Shown: positions 1 to 8,528 of the stretch, piece after piece
How positions within the stretch are numbered: the first letter of the stretch is position 1
How the letters are laid out: each line of letters begins with the position of its first letter
Assembly (NCBI GenBank): GCA_031267485.1
Contig: JAIRYY010000249.1
Coordinates: forward strand, 1-14,790
Source of the DNA: Tannerella sp.
GTDB lineage: Bacteria; Bacteroidota; Bacteroidia; Bacteroidales; Tannerellaceae
DNA length: 14,790 nucleotides
Direction: 5' to 3'
The notes under the pieces: model-generated
What the model was told of the DNA's origin: nothing
What the model saw: only the letters and a program-made list of their open reading frames with translations
The model's database searches: none
Made by a program: the position numbers and the translations under genes

Positions 1-41
1 GGCGGGGAGGCTGAAATATTAACCGCCTGTTTTATTTTTTT
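1..41 (+). terminator. Possible intrinsic terminator of an upstream gene, cut by the window edge
   Basis: GGCGG at 1-5 can pair with CCGCC at 23-27, and a T-rich run follows at 28-41. An alternative small stem pairs AGGC (8-11) with GCCT (25-28). The loop is large in the first reading, and the 5' arm may continue outside the window. If real, it ends a gene to the left and makes ruvA the first gene of a new unit. Confidence 0.35.
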
Positions 42-109
42 GTATGAAAATATACGTTTTTGGCGTTTTTCGCGTTATATTTCGGTATCATTGTCTAATA
101 ATGCAAAAT

Positions 110-700
110 ATGATAGAATACATAAAAGGTGAAATCGTCGAACTGCTGCCTGCGCAAGTGGTAATGGAATGTAGCGGGATAGGTTATGAAATAAACATAT
201 CGCTTACCACTTACAGCGCCTTTAACGGCTGCCGGGAGGGGAAGGTTTACGTGCACGAGGTGATCCGCGAGGATGCGCACCTGCTGTTTGGCTTTGCAAC
301 CCGCCGTGAACGGGAACTGTTTCTGCTGCTCACGTCCGTTTCGGGCGTCGGCCCCAATACGGCACGGATGATTTTGTCGTCGCTGCCGCCGGAGGAACTT
401 GTCGGCGTGATTGCGTCGGGCGACGACGTCAGCCTCACGACCATAAAGGGTATCGGCAGTAAAACGGCGCAACGCATCGTGGTTGATTTGAAAAACAAGG
501 TGAAGGCGACGGAGGGTATGGACGAAAAGTACAGAACGCCGGCTGGCGGACGCTCCGAGACGGAGGAGGGCGCCGTGGCGGCGCTCGTGATGCTTGGCTT
601 TCAGAAAGCGCCGTCGCAGAAGGTCGTTGCCTCCATACTGAAACAGTCGGCGGCGACAACGGTCGAACAGGTAATAAAGGATGCGCTGAAGAGGCTTTGA
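110..700 (+). CDS. ruvA: Holliday junction branch migration protein RuvA
   Basis: RuvA is the DNA-binding tetramer that holds the four-way Holliday junction and loads the RuvB motor for branch migration in recombinational repair. With the start at 110 the protein has 196 residues, close to the usual family length, and begins MIEYIKGEI, the normal RuvA N-terminus. Residues 1-63 form the OB-fold domain. Two helix-hairpin-helix motifs follow: VSGVGPNTA near 77-85 and IKGIGSKTA near 112-120. A linker around 131-150 leads to the C-terminal RuvB-binding domain (about 151-196). The frame is open back to an ATG at 44, which would add 22 residues ([10 protein letters not shown]...) unlike the family, so I prefer 110. 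No clear Shine-Dalgarno precedes either start. sprA follows 68 nt downstream on the same strand, a neighbour pair I recall from other Bacteroidota. No clear promoter was found. Confidence 0.95.
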   Translation: MIEYIKGEIVELLPAQVVMECSGIGYEINISLTTYSAFNGCREGKVYVHEVIREDAHLLFGFATRRERELFLLLTSVSGVGPNTARMILSSLPPEELVGVIASGDDVSLTTIKGIGSKTAQRIVVDLKNKVKATEGMDEKYRTPAGGRSETEEGAVAALVMLGFQKAPSQKVVASILKQSAATTVEQVIKDALKRL

Positions 701-703
701 TTT

Positions 704-731
704 TTAGTGATTAGTGATTAATGATTAATGG
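704..731 (+). repeat. Four tandem 7-bp units (TTAGTGA/TTAATGA) between ruvA and sprA
   Basis: The spacer reads TTAGTGA, TTAGTGA, TTAATGA, TTAATGG in direct succession (704-710, 711-717, 718-724, 725-731). Another AT-rich stretch follows before sprA. The units differ only at positions 4 and 7. No TTTG/TAnnTTTG promoter pair is recognisable here, so the repeat could be a regulatory site, a strand-slippage relic or a copy of a dispersed intergenic repeat. Its function is unknown. Confidence 0.7.
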
Positions 732-768
732 TCAATTTATAATTTATCGTTCGTTGTAACGGCTTTTA

Positions 769-3700
769 ATGAAAAAGGGAATCAAATATATTATAACGGT
801 TATCGCATGTCTGTGGGGGATGTTTGCGCTTCATGCCGGATATCCTGTCTTTCGGGCGGATATGCCGTTGCCCTCCGGCGTGCCTGAACCGGAACGGACG
901 ATGCCGGACGATACGGTGGCAAAACCCCGCATGCCTGTGAAGAAAACGGTTCCCGAAGAATATGAAGACCTGAACAGGGGGTCGGCTTCCGACCTGCGCG
1001 ACCCGGAAAATCTCAAGACGGAGACGGAATACGATATACGGTCGGGGGCGTACCTGATACGGTCGCGGGTCGGAGATATTGACCTGGGCGTTCCGCTGCG
1101 GATGTCGCCCGAAGAATATCAGAAATATACGATGGAACAGTCGCTGAGGCGCTATTTTTACGAGCGGAACAGGGCTGCCCTTGACAGCCTGGGGCCGGAC
1201 GGGAAGGGGGCGAACCAGTTCAGCCTGATGGACATGCAGTTTGACGTTGCCGGTATCGACAAGCTGTTCGGCCCCGGAGGCGTGCGGTTTCGGTCGCAGG
1301 GCACGCTCGGACTGGACCTCGGGTTCAAGACGAGCAAGACAAACAATCCGTCGCTGCCGGAGAAATCGCGCAGCCGCACGTTTTTCAACTTCAACACGGA
1401 CGTGCAGATGAACATGCGCGCCTCGGTGGGGACGAAGATTGGTTTCGACATGAACTACAATACCGGGGCGGTGTTTGATTACGACGCCTCGAAACTGAAA
1501 CTTGCATACCAGGGCGAGGAGGATGAAATCATCAAATCGCTGGAGGGCGGGCACGTGAGCATGACGACCAACAATTCGCTGATACGCGGCGGGGCGGCGC
1601 TGTTTGGCGTCAGGACGGAGTTGCAGTTCGGCAAGCTGCGCGTGAAAGCGCTCATCGCTCAGCAGGAATCCGATTCGAGGAGCATTGCTTCGAAAGGCGG
1701 CTCGCAGCTGACCGATTTTGAAATAGCGGTAGATAAATACGACGAGAACCGGCACTATTTTCTTGCGCACTATTTCCGCGACACTTACGACAAGGCCCTG
1801 TCCAAACTGCCGTATATCTCCTCCTCCGTTTCCATCAACCGCGTCGAAGTCTGGATAACGAACAAGAGCAGCAACTACGGGCAGGCGCGCAATATCGTGG
1901 CATTTGCCGACCTTGGCGAACAGGAGCACATCAGCAATCCCCAGTTCACCCCCTCGGGCGGCGAGAAGATGCCCTACAACGAGGCGAACACGCTGTACCG
2001 CACGGTGGTCGGCAATTACCCCGGCGCACGCGAAATCAGTTCCGTCACGCAGACGTTCGACGGTTTTCTGGAGGGCGGACGGGATTACGAGAAAATAGAA
2101 AGCGCCCGCCTGCTGTCGCCGCAGGAATACTCGCTGAATCCGCAACTCGGATACCTCTCCCTGAACACCTGGCTGCAAACGGACGAAGTGCTCGCCATCG
2201 CTTTCGAATATACGTACAACGGAACGGTGTACCAGGTGGGAGAGTTCTCAAGCGACAACAATGAAAACTCCAGCAAATGCCTGTACCTGAAACTGCTGAA
2301 AGGGACTTCGCTATCGCCGTCGATGCCGGTCTGGGACCTGATGATGAAAAACATATACAGCATCGGCGGAAACATGATACAGAAGCAGAAGTTCAGGCTC
2401 GACATTGTTTACCAGAGCGATACGGCAGGCGCTTATGTCTACACGATTCCCGAGGGCGACATAAAGGGCCGGACGCTGCTCAAGGTGATGAACCTGGACC
2501 GCCTGAACTCCAACAATGAGGTCGTTCGCAACGGAGACGCGGGCGGAGACGGATTCTTCGATTTCGTCGAGGGCTATACCATCCAGTCGAACATGGGACG
2601 GATCATATTCCCGGTGATTGAGCCTTTCGGGTCGCATCTCCGCGGACAGATAGGAAACGACGCGATAGCGGACAAGTACGTCTATCAGGAACTGTACGAT
2701 TCCACGCTGACCGTCGCGCGGCAGATTGCGGAGAAGAACAAGTTCCTGCTGCGCGGGAAGTACTCCGGGTCGTCGTCCAGTGTGATACAGCTCAACGCCT
2801 CGAACGTGGCGAGAGGGTCGGTTATCGTCCGCGCCAACGGCATCATTCTGACGGAGAATGTGGATTATATCGTCAATTACAGCTCCGGTACGGTTTCGAT
2901 ACTGAACGAGAACCTGATGTCGAGCAACGCGGCCATAAACGTTTCGCTGGAAGACCAGTCCTCGTTCGGCACGCAGCGGAAAACAATGTTCGGGACGGAT
3001 TTGAATTACGAGTTTTCGAAGAATTTCAACGTAGGCACGACCGTCATGCACCTGTCGGAAATGCCGCTGACGACGAAGACCTCGTTCGGGAGCGAATCGG
3101 TGAAAAACACGCTCTGGGGCGTCAATATGGACTACAAGGGCGAGAGCCAGTGGATTACGAACATGTTCGACAAGCTGCCGCTGCTTTCGCTCACGCAGCC
3201 GAGCACGTTTTCCATCAACGCCGAGTTTGCGCATCTCATTGCCGGCCACTATCAGAACCGGTACACCGGCGAGTACTCATATCTTGACGATTTTGAATCC
3301 ACCCAGAGCGAATTTGACCTGCTCAATCCCTACTTCTGGAATTTTTCGAGCGTTCCCTACGACGACAACCGGACGACGGCAATGTTTCCCGAAGCGAGCC
3401 TTGCAAATAACATCGATTACGGGAAAAACCGCGCGCTGCTGGCGTGGTACTATATCGACGGGCTGTTCACCCGCCGCAATTCCTCGCTGCGGCCCCCGTA
3501 CATGAGCGACGACGACCTGTCGAACCACTACGTGCGCGCCGTCCAGGTGAGGGAACTGTTTCCGAACAGAGACCAGCTGTACAATGAAAACAGCTACCTG
3601 AATGTGCTCAACCTGGCTTACTATCCGAACGAACGCGGCCCCTACAACCTGGACGCCGACAACATCAACGGCGACGGAACGCTGATGAACCCCGAAAAAC

Positions 3701-6700
3701 GCTGGGGAGGCATCATGCGCAACCTCGACCAGACGGATTTTGAAAAGGCGAATATCCAGTTTATCGAATTTTGGGTGATGGACCCGTTTATCCACAATCC
3801 GAATCACGGGGGCGGCGACCTGTACTTCAACCTCGGCGAAATATCGGAGGATATCCTGAAGGACGAAAAGAAGTTTTTCGAGAACGGACTGCCCGTGAAC
3901 GGCGACGTGACGCAGGTCGACACGACGGTCTGGGGCAAAGTGCCCAAACAGCAGAGCACGGTGTACGCTTTCGACAACAGCGCGGGGGCGCGCGCCCTGC
4001 AGGATGTGGGACTGAACGGCATATCGTCGAGCGAGGAACGGAGCGGCGCTTTTCCCGCATACGCCGACTATATCAGCCGGATGCGCGGCAAACTGGCGCC
4101 GGAGACGGTGCTGCAGATGGAAAACGACCCTTTTTCGCCTCTCAACGACCCCGGCGGCGACGATTACCACTATTTCCGCGGGTCGGATTACGACAGCCAG
4201 CGTGCGGACATCCTGACGCGATACAAGCGCTACAACGGCGTGGAGGGCAATTCGAGGGAATCGGCCGATTCGCCGGAGGCTTACGACACGTCGTCGAAAA
4301 TGATTCCCGATGCGGAAGATTTCAATCAGGACAATACGCTGAACGAAAATGAAAAGTATTTCCAGTATCACGTCTCCGTCCGTCCGGCGGATATGGTGGT
4401 GGGGACGAATCACATCGTCGACAAGCGCGTGACGAACGTAGGCCTGCCCAACGGGACGCGGGAAGATGTCACCTGGTACCAGTTCAAGATACCGATAAAG
4501 GAATACCGGAACAAAGTCGGCACGATTAACGACTTCAGCTCTATCCGCTTCATGCGCACGTTCCTGACCGGGTTCAGCGAAACGGCCGTCCTGCGCTTCG
4601 GGAAATTCTCGCTGGTGCGCGGCGAATGGCGGCCGTACGAGCAGGCGCTGTACAAATCCGGCGCTATCCCTTCGGTTTCGGGGTCGCTGTCCGTATCGGC
4701 GGTGAACATCGAGGAAAACGGTAGCCGCGAACCGGTACGGTATATGCTCCCGCCGGGCGTGACCCGCATAACAGACCCGAGCCAGCCGCATCTACGCCAG
4801 CAGAACGAGCAGTCGCTTTCGCTGAAAGTGACGGACCTTGCCTCGCAGGATGCCCGCGCCGTGTACAAGACGACGAACTACGACCTGCGCCGCTACAAGC
4901 GGATACAGTTGTTTACCCACGCCGAGAAGCTTGTCGACGACATGACCGGCCTGCAGGACGGCGAGCTCTCCGTCTTCATCCGTCTGGGAACGGACTACAA
5001 AAACAACTACTACGAATATGAGGCGCCCCTGCGCCTGACGCCGCACGGAAGCACGTCGTCCGCCGAGGTCTGGCCGGTGGAAAACATGCTGAATATCCGC
5101 ACAGACGCGCTTACCGACCTGAAACTTCGCCGCAACCGCACGAAGAGCACGGCGGGAAGCGGAATCACGTACCAGACCGTTTACTCCGAATACGACCCGG
5201 ACAATAATCGCAACACGATGAGCGTCACGGGTAACCCGGCGCTGTCGGACGTGCAGGTCATCATGATTGGCGTGCGCAATAATTCGAAGGAAATCAAGAG
5301 CGTCGAAGTGTGGGTGAACGAACTGCGCGTGACCGATTTCGACGAATCCGGCGGGTGGGCGGCCAATACGAACATGCACTTCAATATTTCCGACTTTGCG
5401 ACGGTCGACGCGAGCGGACACATCGAAACGGCCGGCTTCGGCAGCCTCGAACAGTCCGTGAACGAACGGAACATAGACGACCATTCGCAGTTCAGCATCG
5501 CCACAACCGTCCAACTCGGCAAGCTGTTCCCGGAGAAAGTGCGGGTGAGCCTGCCGCTCTACTATGCCTATTCAAAGGATGTAATCGCCCCGCAGTACAA
5601 TCCGCTTGACCAGGACATCCTGCTGAAGGAATCGCTCGATAACGAACAGACGAAGGCGGGAAAGGATTCGATTCGCAGCTTCTCGAACGACGTCCTGACA
5701 ACGAAAGCGTTTGCGCTCAATAACGTGCGCATTGACGTGCGGAGCAAAATGCCGATGCCATACGACCCGGCTAATTTCTCGATGGGCTACGCCTCGACCG
5801 TGGAGACGAAGACGAACCCGGAGACGGCATACGAAACGACCAAGAATTTCCAGGGTAATCTGGATTACACGTATATGCCGTACATCAAGCCGCTCAAGCC
5901 GTTTGGCTGGATAAAGAGCAACGGCGCGTCGACCCGCTACCTGAAGCAGTTCGCGTTCAACTGGCTGCCGGCGTCGCTCTCGATACAGAACTCGATGACG
6001 CGCAACTATTACGAGATACAGCTGCGCGACCTGAACGACCTGAGCAATGCGAGCGGCATCCCGGTGTCGTTCAGTCAGAATTTTCTATGGGACAGGGCGT
6101 TCGACATCCGCTGGAACGTGCTGAACAATTTGCAGCTGAACCTCAGGTCATCCACCAACGCGCGCATCGAGGAACCTTACGTGCAGGTGAACAAGGCGCT
6201 GAACCCGGACCAGTACCAGGTGTGGAAAGATTCCGTCAAAAAGAGCATCGCCGACCTTGGTACGCCGCTCTATTACGACCAGACTTTCTCGGCGAACTAT
6301 ACGTTCCCCACCCAGCTAATCCCGGTAATAGACTGGGTGTCGGGACAGGTTGGCTACAAGGCGGAGTACAACTGGGAGAAAGGCTCGTACGTCGACGAGG
6401 AGACCATCGTGGGGAATGCCATCCGAAACCGGCGCGACGTGACTGTTTCGGGCAACCTCAACTTCCAGTCGCTTTACAATAAAAGCGATTTCCTCAAGAA
6501 GGTGATTCAGAAAAGCACGGTCAGCCGGAGCGCTGCGCCGCAGAAACCGGCCGCGAAGCCCAAGCGGAAAACGCTGACGATGGAGGTCACGCTAAGCCCC
6601 GACAGCGGCGTTATCGTGCAGCACAACATGCTTACGAAGAAAGTGATTATCAACGCGCGCCTGAAGGATGACAGCACGAAACGCTACAAGGTGGCCTACA

Positions 6701-8238
6701 AGGCGCTCGACTATGCACGCGTGCGCATAACGAACCGGGATTCCGTGAGCCTGAAACTGTCGATTATCCCGGCGCCCCCCCGCGACGAGACGTTCGCCTA
6801 CAAACTTGCGGAGTACGGCGCCCGCACCGTGATGATGCTGCGGCGTTTCGACCTCAGCCTGTCGCTGATGAACGGGATGTACCTGCCCGGATTCATGCCG
6901 GGGATAGGCAACTGGTTCGGACAGGGTTCCACCGCCGCGGGACGCGCCCCCGGATGGGGATTCGCCTTTGGCGACGTGCGACGGTCGTACATAGACGAGG
7001 CGGCCGATAAGAACTGGTTTGTCCGGAACCATGACAACATAACGCCGGCCATGATAAATGCTTCAATGGTACTGACCGGCTCGGCTATCCTGGAACCGCT
7101 GCCGGGATTCAAAATCAACCTGAACATGAACTATATGGATTCGCGCGATACGGAGATACAATATATGTATGAGGGCATGCCGGAGACGCGGCGGGGGAAT
7201 TTCTCCATGACGACCGTCGGCCTCCGGGGACTGTTCTCCGGCTCCGGCGACGCGCGCAAGGGATACGAGTCCGGCACGTTCAGCGAAATGCTCGACAACC
7301 GCACGGTGATTGCTTCGCGCATAAACGGCCGCTACGCAGGCTCGCGCTATCCCGATGCGGGCTTCCTTGCCGGGACGCGCTATCCTTCGCTGGAGGACGG
7401 CTTCAATCCGGAATACGGGATGGCAGGCATCAATTCGGGCGACGTCCTCATTCCCTCGTTCATTGCGGCCTATATGAACAGAAAGCCGGGCAAGGTCGGA
7501 CTTACGGCGTTCCCGTCCATCACAAGCCTGCTCCCGAACTGGAACGTCACGTACGATGGCCTGATACGCATACCCGCCGTCCAGCGCCATTTCCGGAGCA
7601 TGACGCTGACGCACAGCTACAACGGCGTCTACAACGTGGGCGGCTATACGTCGTACCTGAACTGGGTGAATGCGGGAATAGGCGGCGACCTTGGCTACGT
7701 CAGGAATACGGAGACCGGCGCCCCGATTCCGTCCATGGGGTACGAGATTGCCTCCGTGACGCTGACGGAGGGCTTTTCGCCCCTAATCGGGCTTGACGCC
7801 ACGCTCCTGAACAACATAACCGCCGGCTCGAAATATTCCAAAACGCGCACGATTAACCTGAACGTGACGTCTTACCAGATGGTGGAAGCCTTTGCGGACG
7901 ACCTGACCGTCAGCCTCGGCTACAAATACGCCGAATTTAACAAGATACTCAAACTGAAAAAGAAAGGCGACTTCAGCAACGACCTGACCGTGCGCCTGGA
8001 CTACACCTACCGCAAGGCGCTGTCGCTCATCCGCAAGCTGGACGACGGATACACGCAGGCCACGCAGGGCACAATCTCCCGGATGATGCAGTTTTCGGCG
8101 GATTACGCTTTCAACCAGAAAGTGACACTGCGCGCGTTCTACGACCTCCAAATCAACGAACCGCTGGTCTCAAGCTCCGCTTTCCCGACGTCAAACTCCA
8201 ACTACGGCGTGAGTATCCAGATTTCGCTCAACCAGTAA
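769..8238 (+). CDS. sprA: Type IX secretion translocon SprA (Sov in Porphyromonas)
   Basis: SprA is the giant outer-membrane beta-barrel through which type IX substrates leave the cell; it is also needed for gliding where gliding exists. At 2489 residues this protein has the length of known SprA/Sov proteins (about 2400-2500). A signal peptide covers roughly residues 1-23 (MKKG start, hydrophobic core, LHA cleavage region). Family hallmarks include the LAYQGEEDEIIKSLE block from residue 245, followed by a conserved VSMTT. The SprA_N-type region appears twice: VEVWITN at 359-365 and VEVWVNELR at 1512-1520, the latter followed by TDFDESGGW. YLDDFE at 838-843 is another conserved block. The second half is rich in alternating aromatic and polar strands, as expected of a barrel, and the protein ends in a strand-like GVSIQISLNQ. 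A basic Pro/Ala/Lys stretch at about 1916-1935 looks like a loop insertion. Translation from the ATG at 769 gives the only start with a signal peptide. The frame is intact throughout. A short hairpin (TTTGC/GCAAA, 8240-8254) follows the stop without a U-tract, so the end of the transcript is unclear. Confidence 0.96.
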   Translation: MKKGIKYIITVIACLWGMFALHAGYPVFRADMPLPSGVPEPERTMPDDTVAKPRMPVKKTVPEEYEDLNRGSASDLRDPENLKTETEYDIRSGAYLIRSRVGDIDLGVPLRMSPEEYQKYTMEQSLRRYFYERNRAALDSLGPDGKGANQFSLMDMQFDVAGIDKLFGPGGVRFRSQGTLGLDLGFKTSKTNNPSLPEKSRSRTFFNFNTDVQMNMRASVGTKIGFDMNYNTGAVFDYDASKLKLAYQGEEDEIIKSLEGGHVSMTTNNSLIRGGAALFGVRTELQFGKLRVKALIAQQESDSRSIASKGGSQLTDFEIAVDKYDENRHYFLAHYFRDTYDKALSKLPYISSSVSINRVEVWITNKSSNYGQARNIVAFADLGEQEHISNPQFTPSGGEKMPYNEANTLYRTVVGNYPGAREISSVTQTFDGFLEGGRDYEKIESARLLSPQEYSLNPQLGYLSLNTWLQTDEVLAIAFEYTYNGTVYQVGEFSSDNNENSSKCLYLKLLKGTSLSPSMPVWDLMMKNIYSIGGNMIQKQKFRLDIVYQSDTAGAYVYTIPEGDIKGRTLLKVMNLDRLNSNNEVVRNGDAGGDGFFDFVEGYTIQSNMGRIIFPVIEPFGSHLRGQIGNDAIADKYVYQELYDSTLTVARQIAEKNKFLLRGKYSGSSSSVIQLNASNVARGSVIVRANGIILTENVDYIVNYSSGTVSILNENLMSSNAAINVSLEDQSSFGTQRKTMFGTDLNYEFSKNFNVGTTVMHLSEMPLTTKTSFGSESVKNTLWGVNMDYKGESQWITNMFDKLPLLSLTQPSTFSINAEFAHLIAGHYQNRYTGEYSYLDDFESTQSEFDLLNPYFWNFSSVPYDDNRTTAMFPEASLANNIDYGKNRALLAWYYIDGLFTRRNSSLRPPYMSDDDLSNHYVRAVQVRELFPNRDQLYNENSYLNVLNLAYYPNERGPYNLDADNINGDGTLMNPEKRWGGIMRNLDQTDFEKANIQFIEFWVMDPFIHNPNHGGGDLYFNLGEISEDILKDEKKFFENGLPVNGDVTQVDTTVWGKVPKQQSTVYAFDNSAGARALQDVGLNGISSSEERSGAFPAYADYISRMRGKLAPETVLQMENDPFSPLNDPGGDDYHYFRGSDYDSQRADILTRYKRYNGVEGNSRESADSPEAYDTSSKMIPDAEDFNQDNTLNENEKYFQYHVSVRPADMVVGTNHIVDKRVTNVGLPNGTREDVTWYQFKIPIKEYRNKVGTINDFSSIRFMRTFLTGFSETAVLRFGKFSLVRGEWRPYEQALYKSGAIPSVSGSLSVSAVNIEENGSREPVRYMLPPGVTRITDPSQPHLRQQNEQSLSLKVTDLASQDARAVYKTTNYDLRRYKRIQLFTHAEKLVDDMTGLQDGELSVFIRLGTDYKNNYYEYEAPLRLTPHGSTSSAEVWPVENMLNIRTDALTDLKLRRNRTKSTAGSGITYQTVYSEYDPDNNRNTMSVTGNPALSDVQVIMIGVRNNSKEIKSVEVWVNELRVTDFDESGGWAANTNMHFNISDFATVDASGHIETAGFGSLEQSVNERNIDDHSQFSIATTVQLGKLFPEKVRVSLPLYYAYSKDVIAPQYNPLDQDILLKESLDNEQTKAGKDSIRSFSNDVLTTKAFALNNVRIDVRSKMPMPYDPANFSMGYASTVETKTNPETAYETTKNFQGNLDYTYMPYIKPLKPFGWIKSNGASTRYLKQFAFNWLPASLSIQNSMTRNYYEIQLRDLNDLSNASGIPVSFSQNFLWDRAFDIRWNVLNNLQLNLRSSTNARIEEPYVQVNKALNPDQYQVWKDSVKKSIADLGTPLYYDQTFSANYTFPTQLIPVIDWVSGQVGYKAEYNWEKGSYVDEETIVGNAIRNRRDVTVSGNLNFQSLYNKSDFLKKVIQKSTVSRSAAPQKPAAKPKRKTLTMEVTLSPDSGVIVQHNMLTKKVIINARLKDDSTKRYKVAYKALDYARVRITNRDSVSLKLSIIPAPPRDETFAYKLAEYGARTVMMLRRFDLSLSLMNGMYLPGFMPGIGNWFGQGSTAAGRAPGWGFAFGDVRRSYIDEAADKNWFVRNHDNITPAMINASMVLTGSAILEPLPGFKINLNMNYMDSRDTEIQYMYEGMPETRRGNFSMTTVGLRGLFSGSGDARKGYESGTFSEMLDNRTVIASRINGRYAGSRYPDAGFLAGTRYPSLEDGFNPEYGMAGINSGDVLIPSFIAAYMNRKPGKVGLTAFPSITSLLPNWNVTYDGLIRIPAVQRHFRSMTLTHSYNGVYNVGGYTSYLNWVNAGIGGDLGYVRNTETGAPIPSMGYEIASVTLTEGFSPLIGLDATLLNNITAGSKYSKTRTINLNVTSYQMVEAFADDLTVSLGYKYAEFNKILKLKKKGDFSNDLTVRLDYTYRKALSLIRKLDDGYTQATQGTISRMMQFSADYAFNQKVTLRAFYDLQINEPLVSSSAFPTSNSNYGVSIQISLNQ

Positions 8239-8380
8239 ATTTGCCGCGCGCAAAGTATGACGATGAATCTCCCTGATTATGTTATAAAACATAAAATGAT
8301 ACAATATACTGTATTTCAGAATGATAAATATGGATGCATGACGTATCTTAAACATTATCAACATATTTTCGCTATTTTTT

Positions 8381-8412
8381 TTTGGTTTTTACATCGGAAT
8401 TTGTCACCTTTG
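8381..8412 (+). promoter_or_regulatory. Bacteroidota-type promoter upstream of the M23/LysM gene
   Basis: A T-run ending in TTTG (8381-8384) is separated by exactly 20 nt from CACCTTTG (8405-8412). This matches the Bacteroidota sigma-ABfr consensus (-33 TTTG, 19-21 nt, -7 TAnnTTTG) with one mismatch, C for T in the first base. Transcription would start a few bases after 8412, leaving a leader of about 110 nt before the ATG at 8529. It probably drives the run of genes up to tpiA. Confidence 0.7.
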
Positions 8413-8424
8413 GCGCGAATTTCA

Positions 8425-8438
8425 GACTGGCGGCAGTC
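8425..8438 (+). other. Small perfect hairpin in the leader of the M23/LysM transcript
   Basis: GACTG (8425-8429) and CAGTC (8434-8438) form a perfect 5-bp stem with a 4-nt GCGG loop, starting about 12 nt downstream of the predicted -7 box. It would sit at the very 5' end of the mRNA, where such stems can affect RNA stability. I recognise no riboswitch or known leader family here. Confidence 0.35.
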
Positions 8439-8528
8439 GTCCGAAAGGATTTCTCGCCACGTTTTTTATGAATAAGGAATGGCTGAATGACTGATATCAA
8501 ATAGTTTAATTACAGTAAAAATATACGT

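Noticed and set aside
59..93. Possible ruvA promoter (TTG at 60-62, TATCATTG at 86-93)
   Set aside because: The spacer would be 23 nt and the -7 box has a mismatch; it is too weak to list.
766..8151. Long minus-strand open frames opposite sprA (up to 504 and 470 residues)
   Set aside because: They are rich in Arg, Val and His and lack family motifs. They follow the codon bias of the intact sprA frame and have no promoter or ribosome-binding signals.
8281..8320. Small inverted repeats in the AT-rich spacer (ATGTT/AACAT, TACA/TGTA)
   Set aside because: They are short and expected by chance in such AT-rich DNA, with no operator context.
8257..8475. Plus-strand ORF of 72 residues after sprA
   Set aside because: It runs straight through the predicted promoter at 8381-8412, has no Shine-Dalgarno and shows no family likeness.
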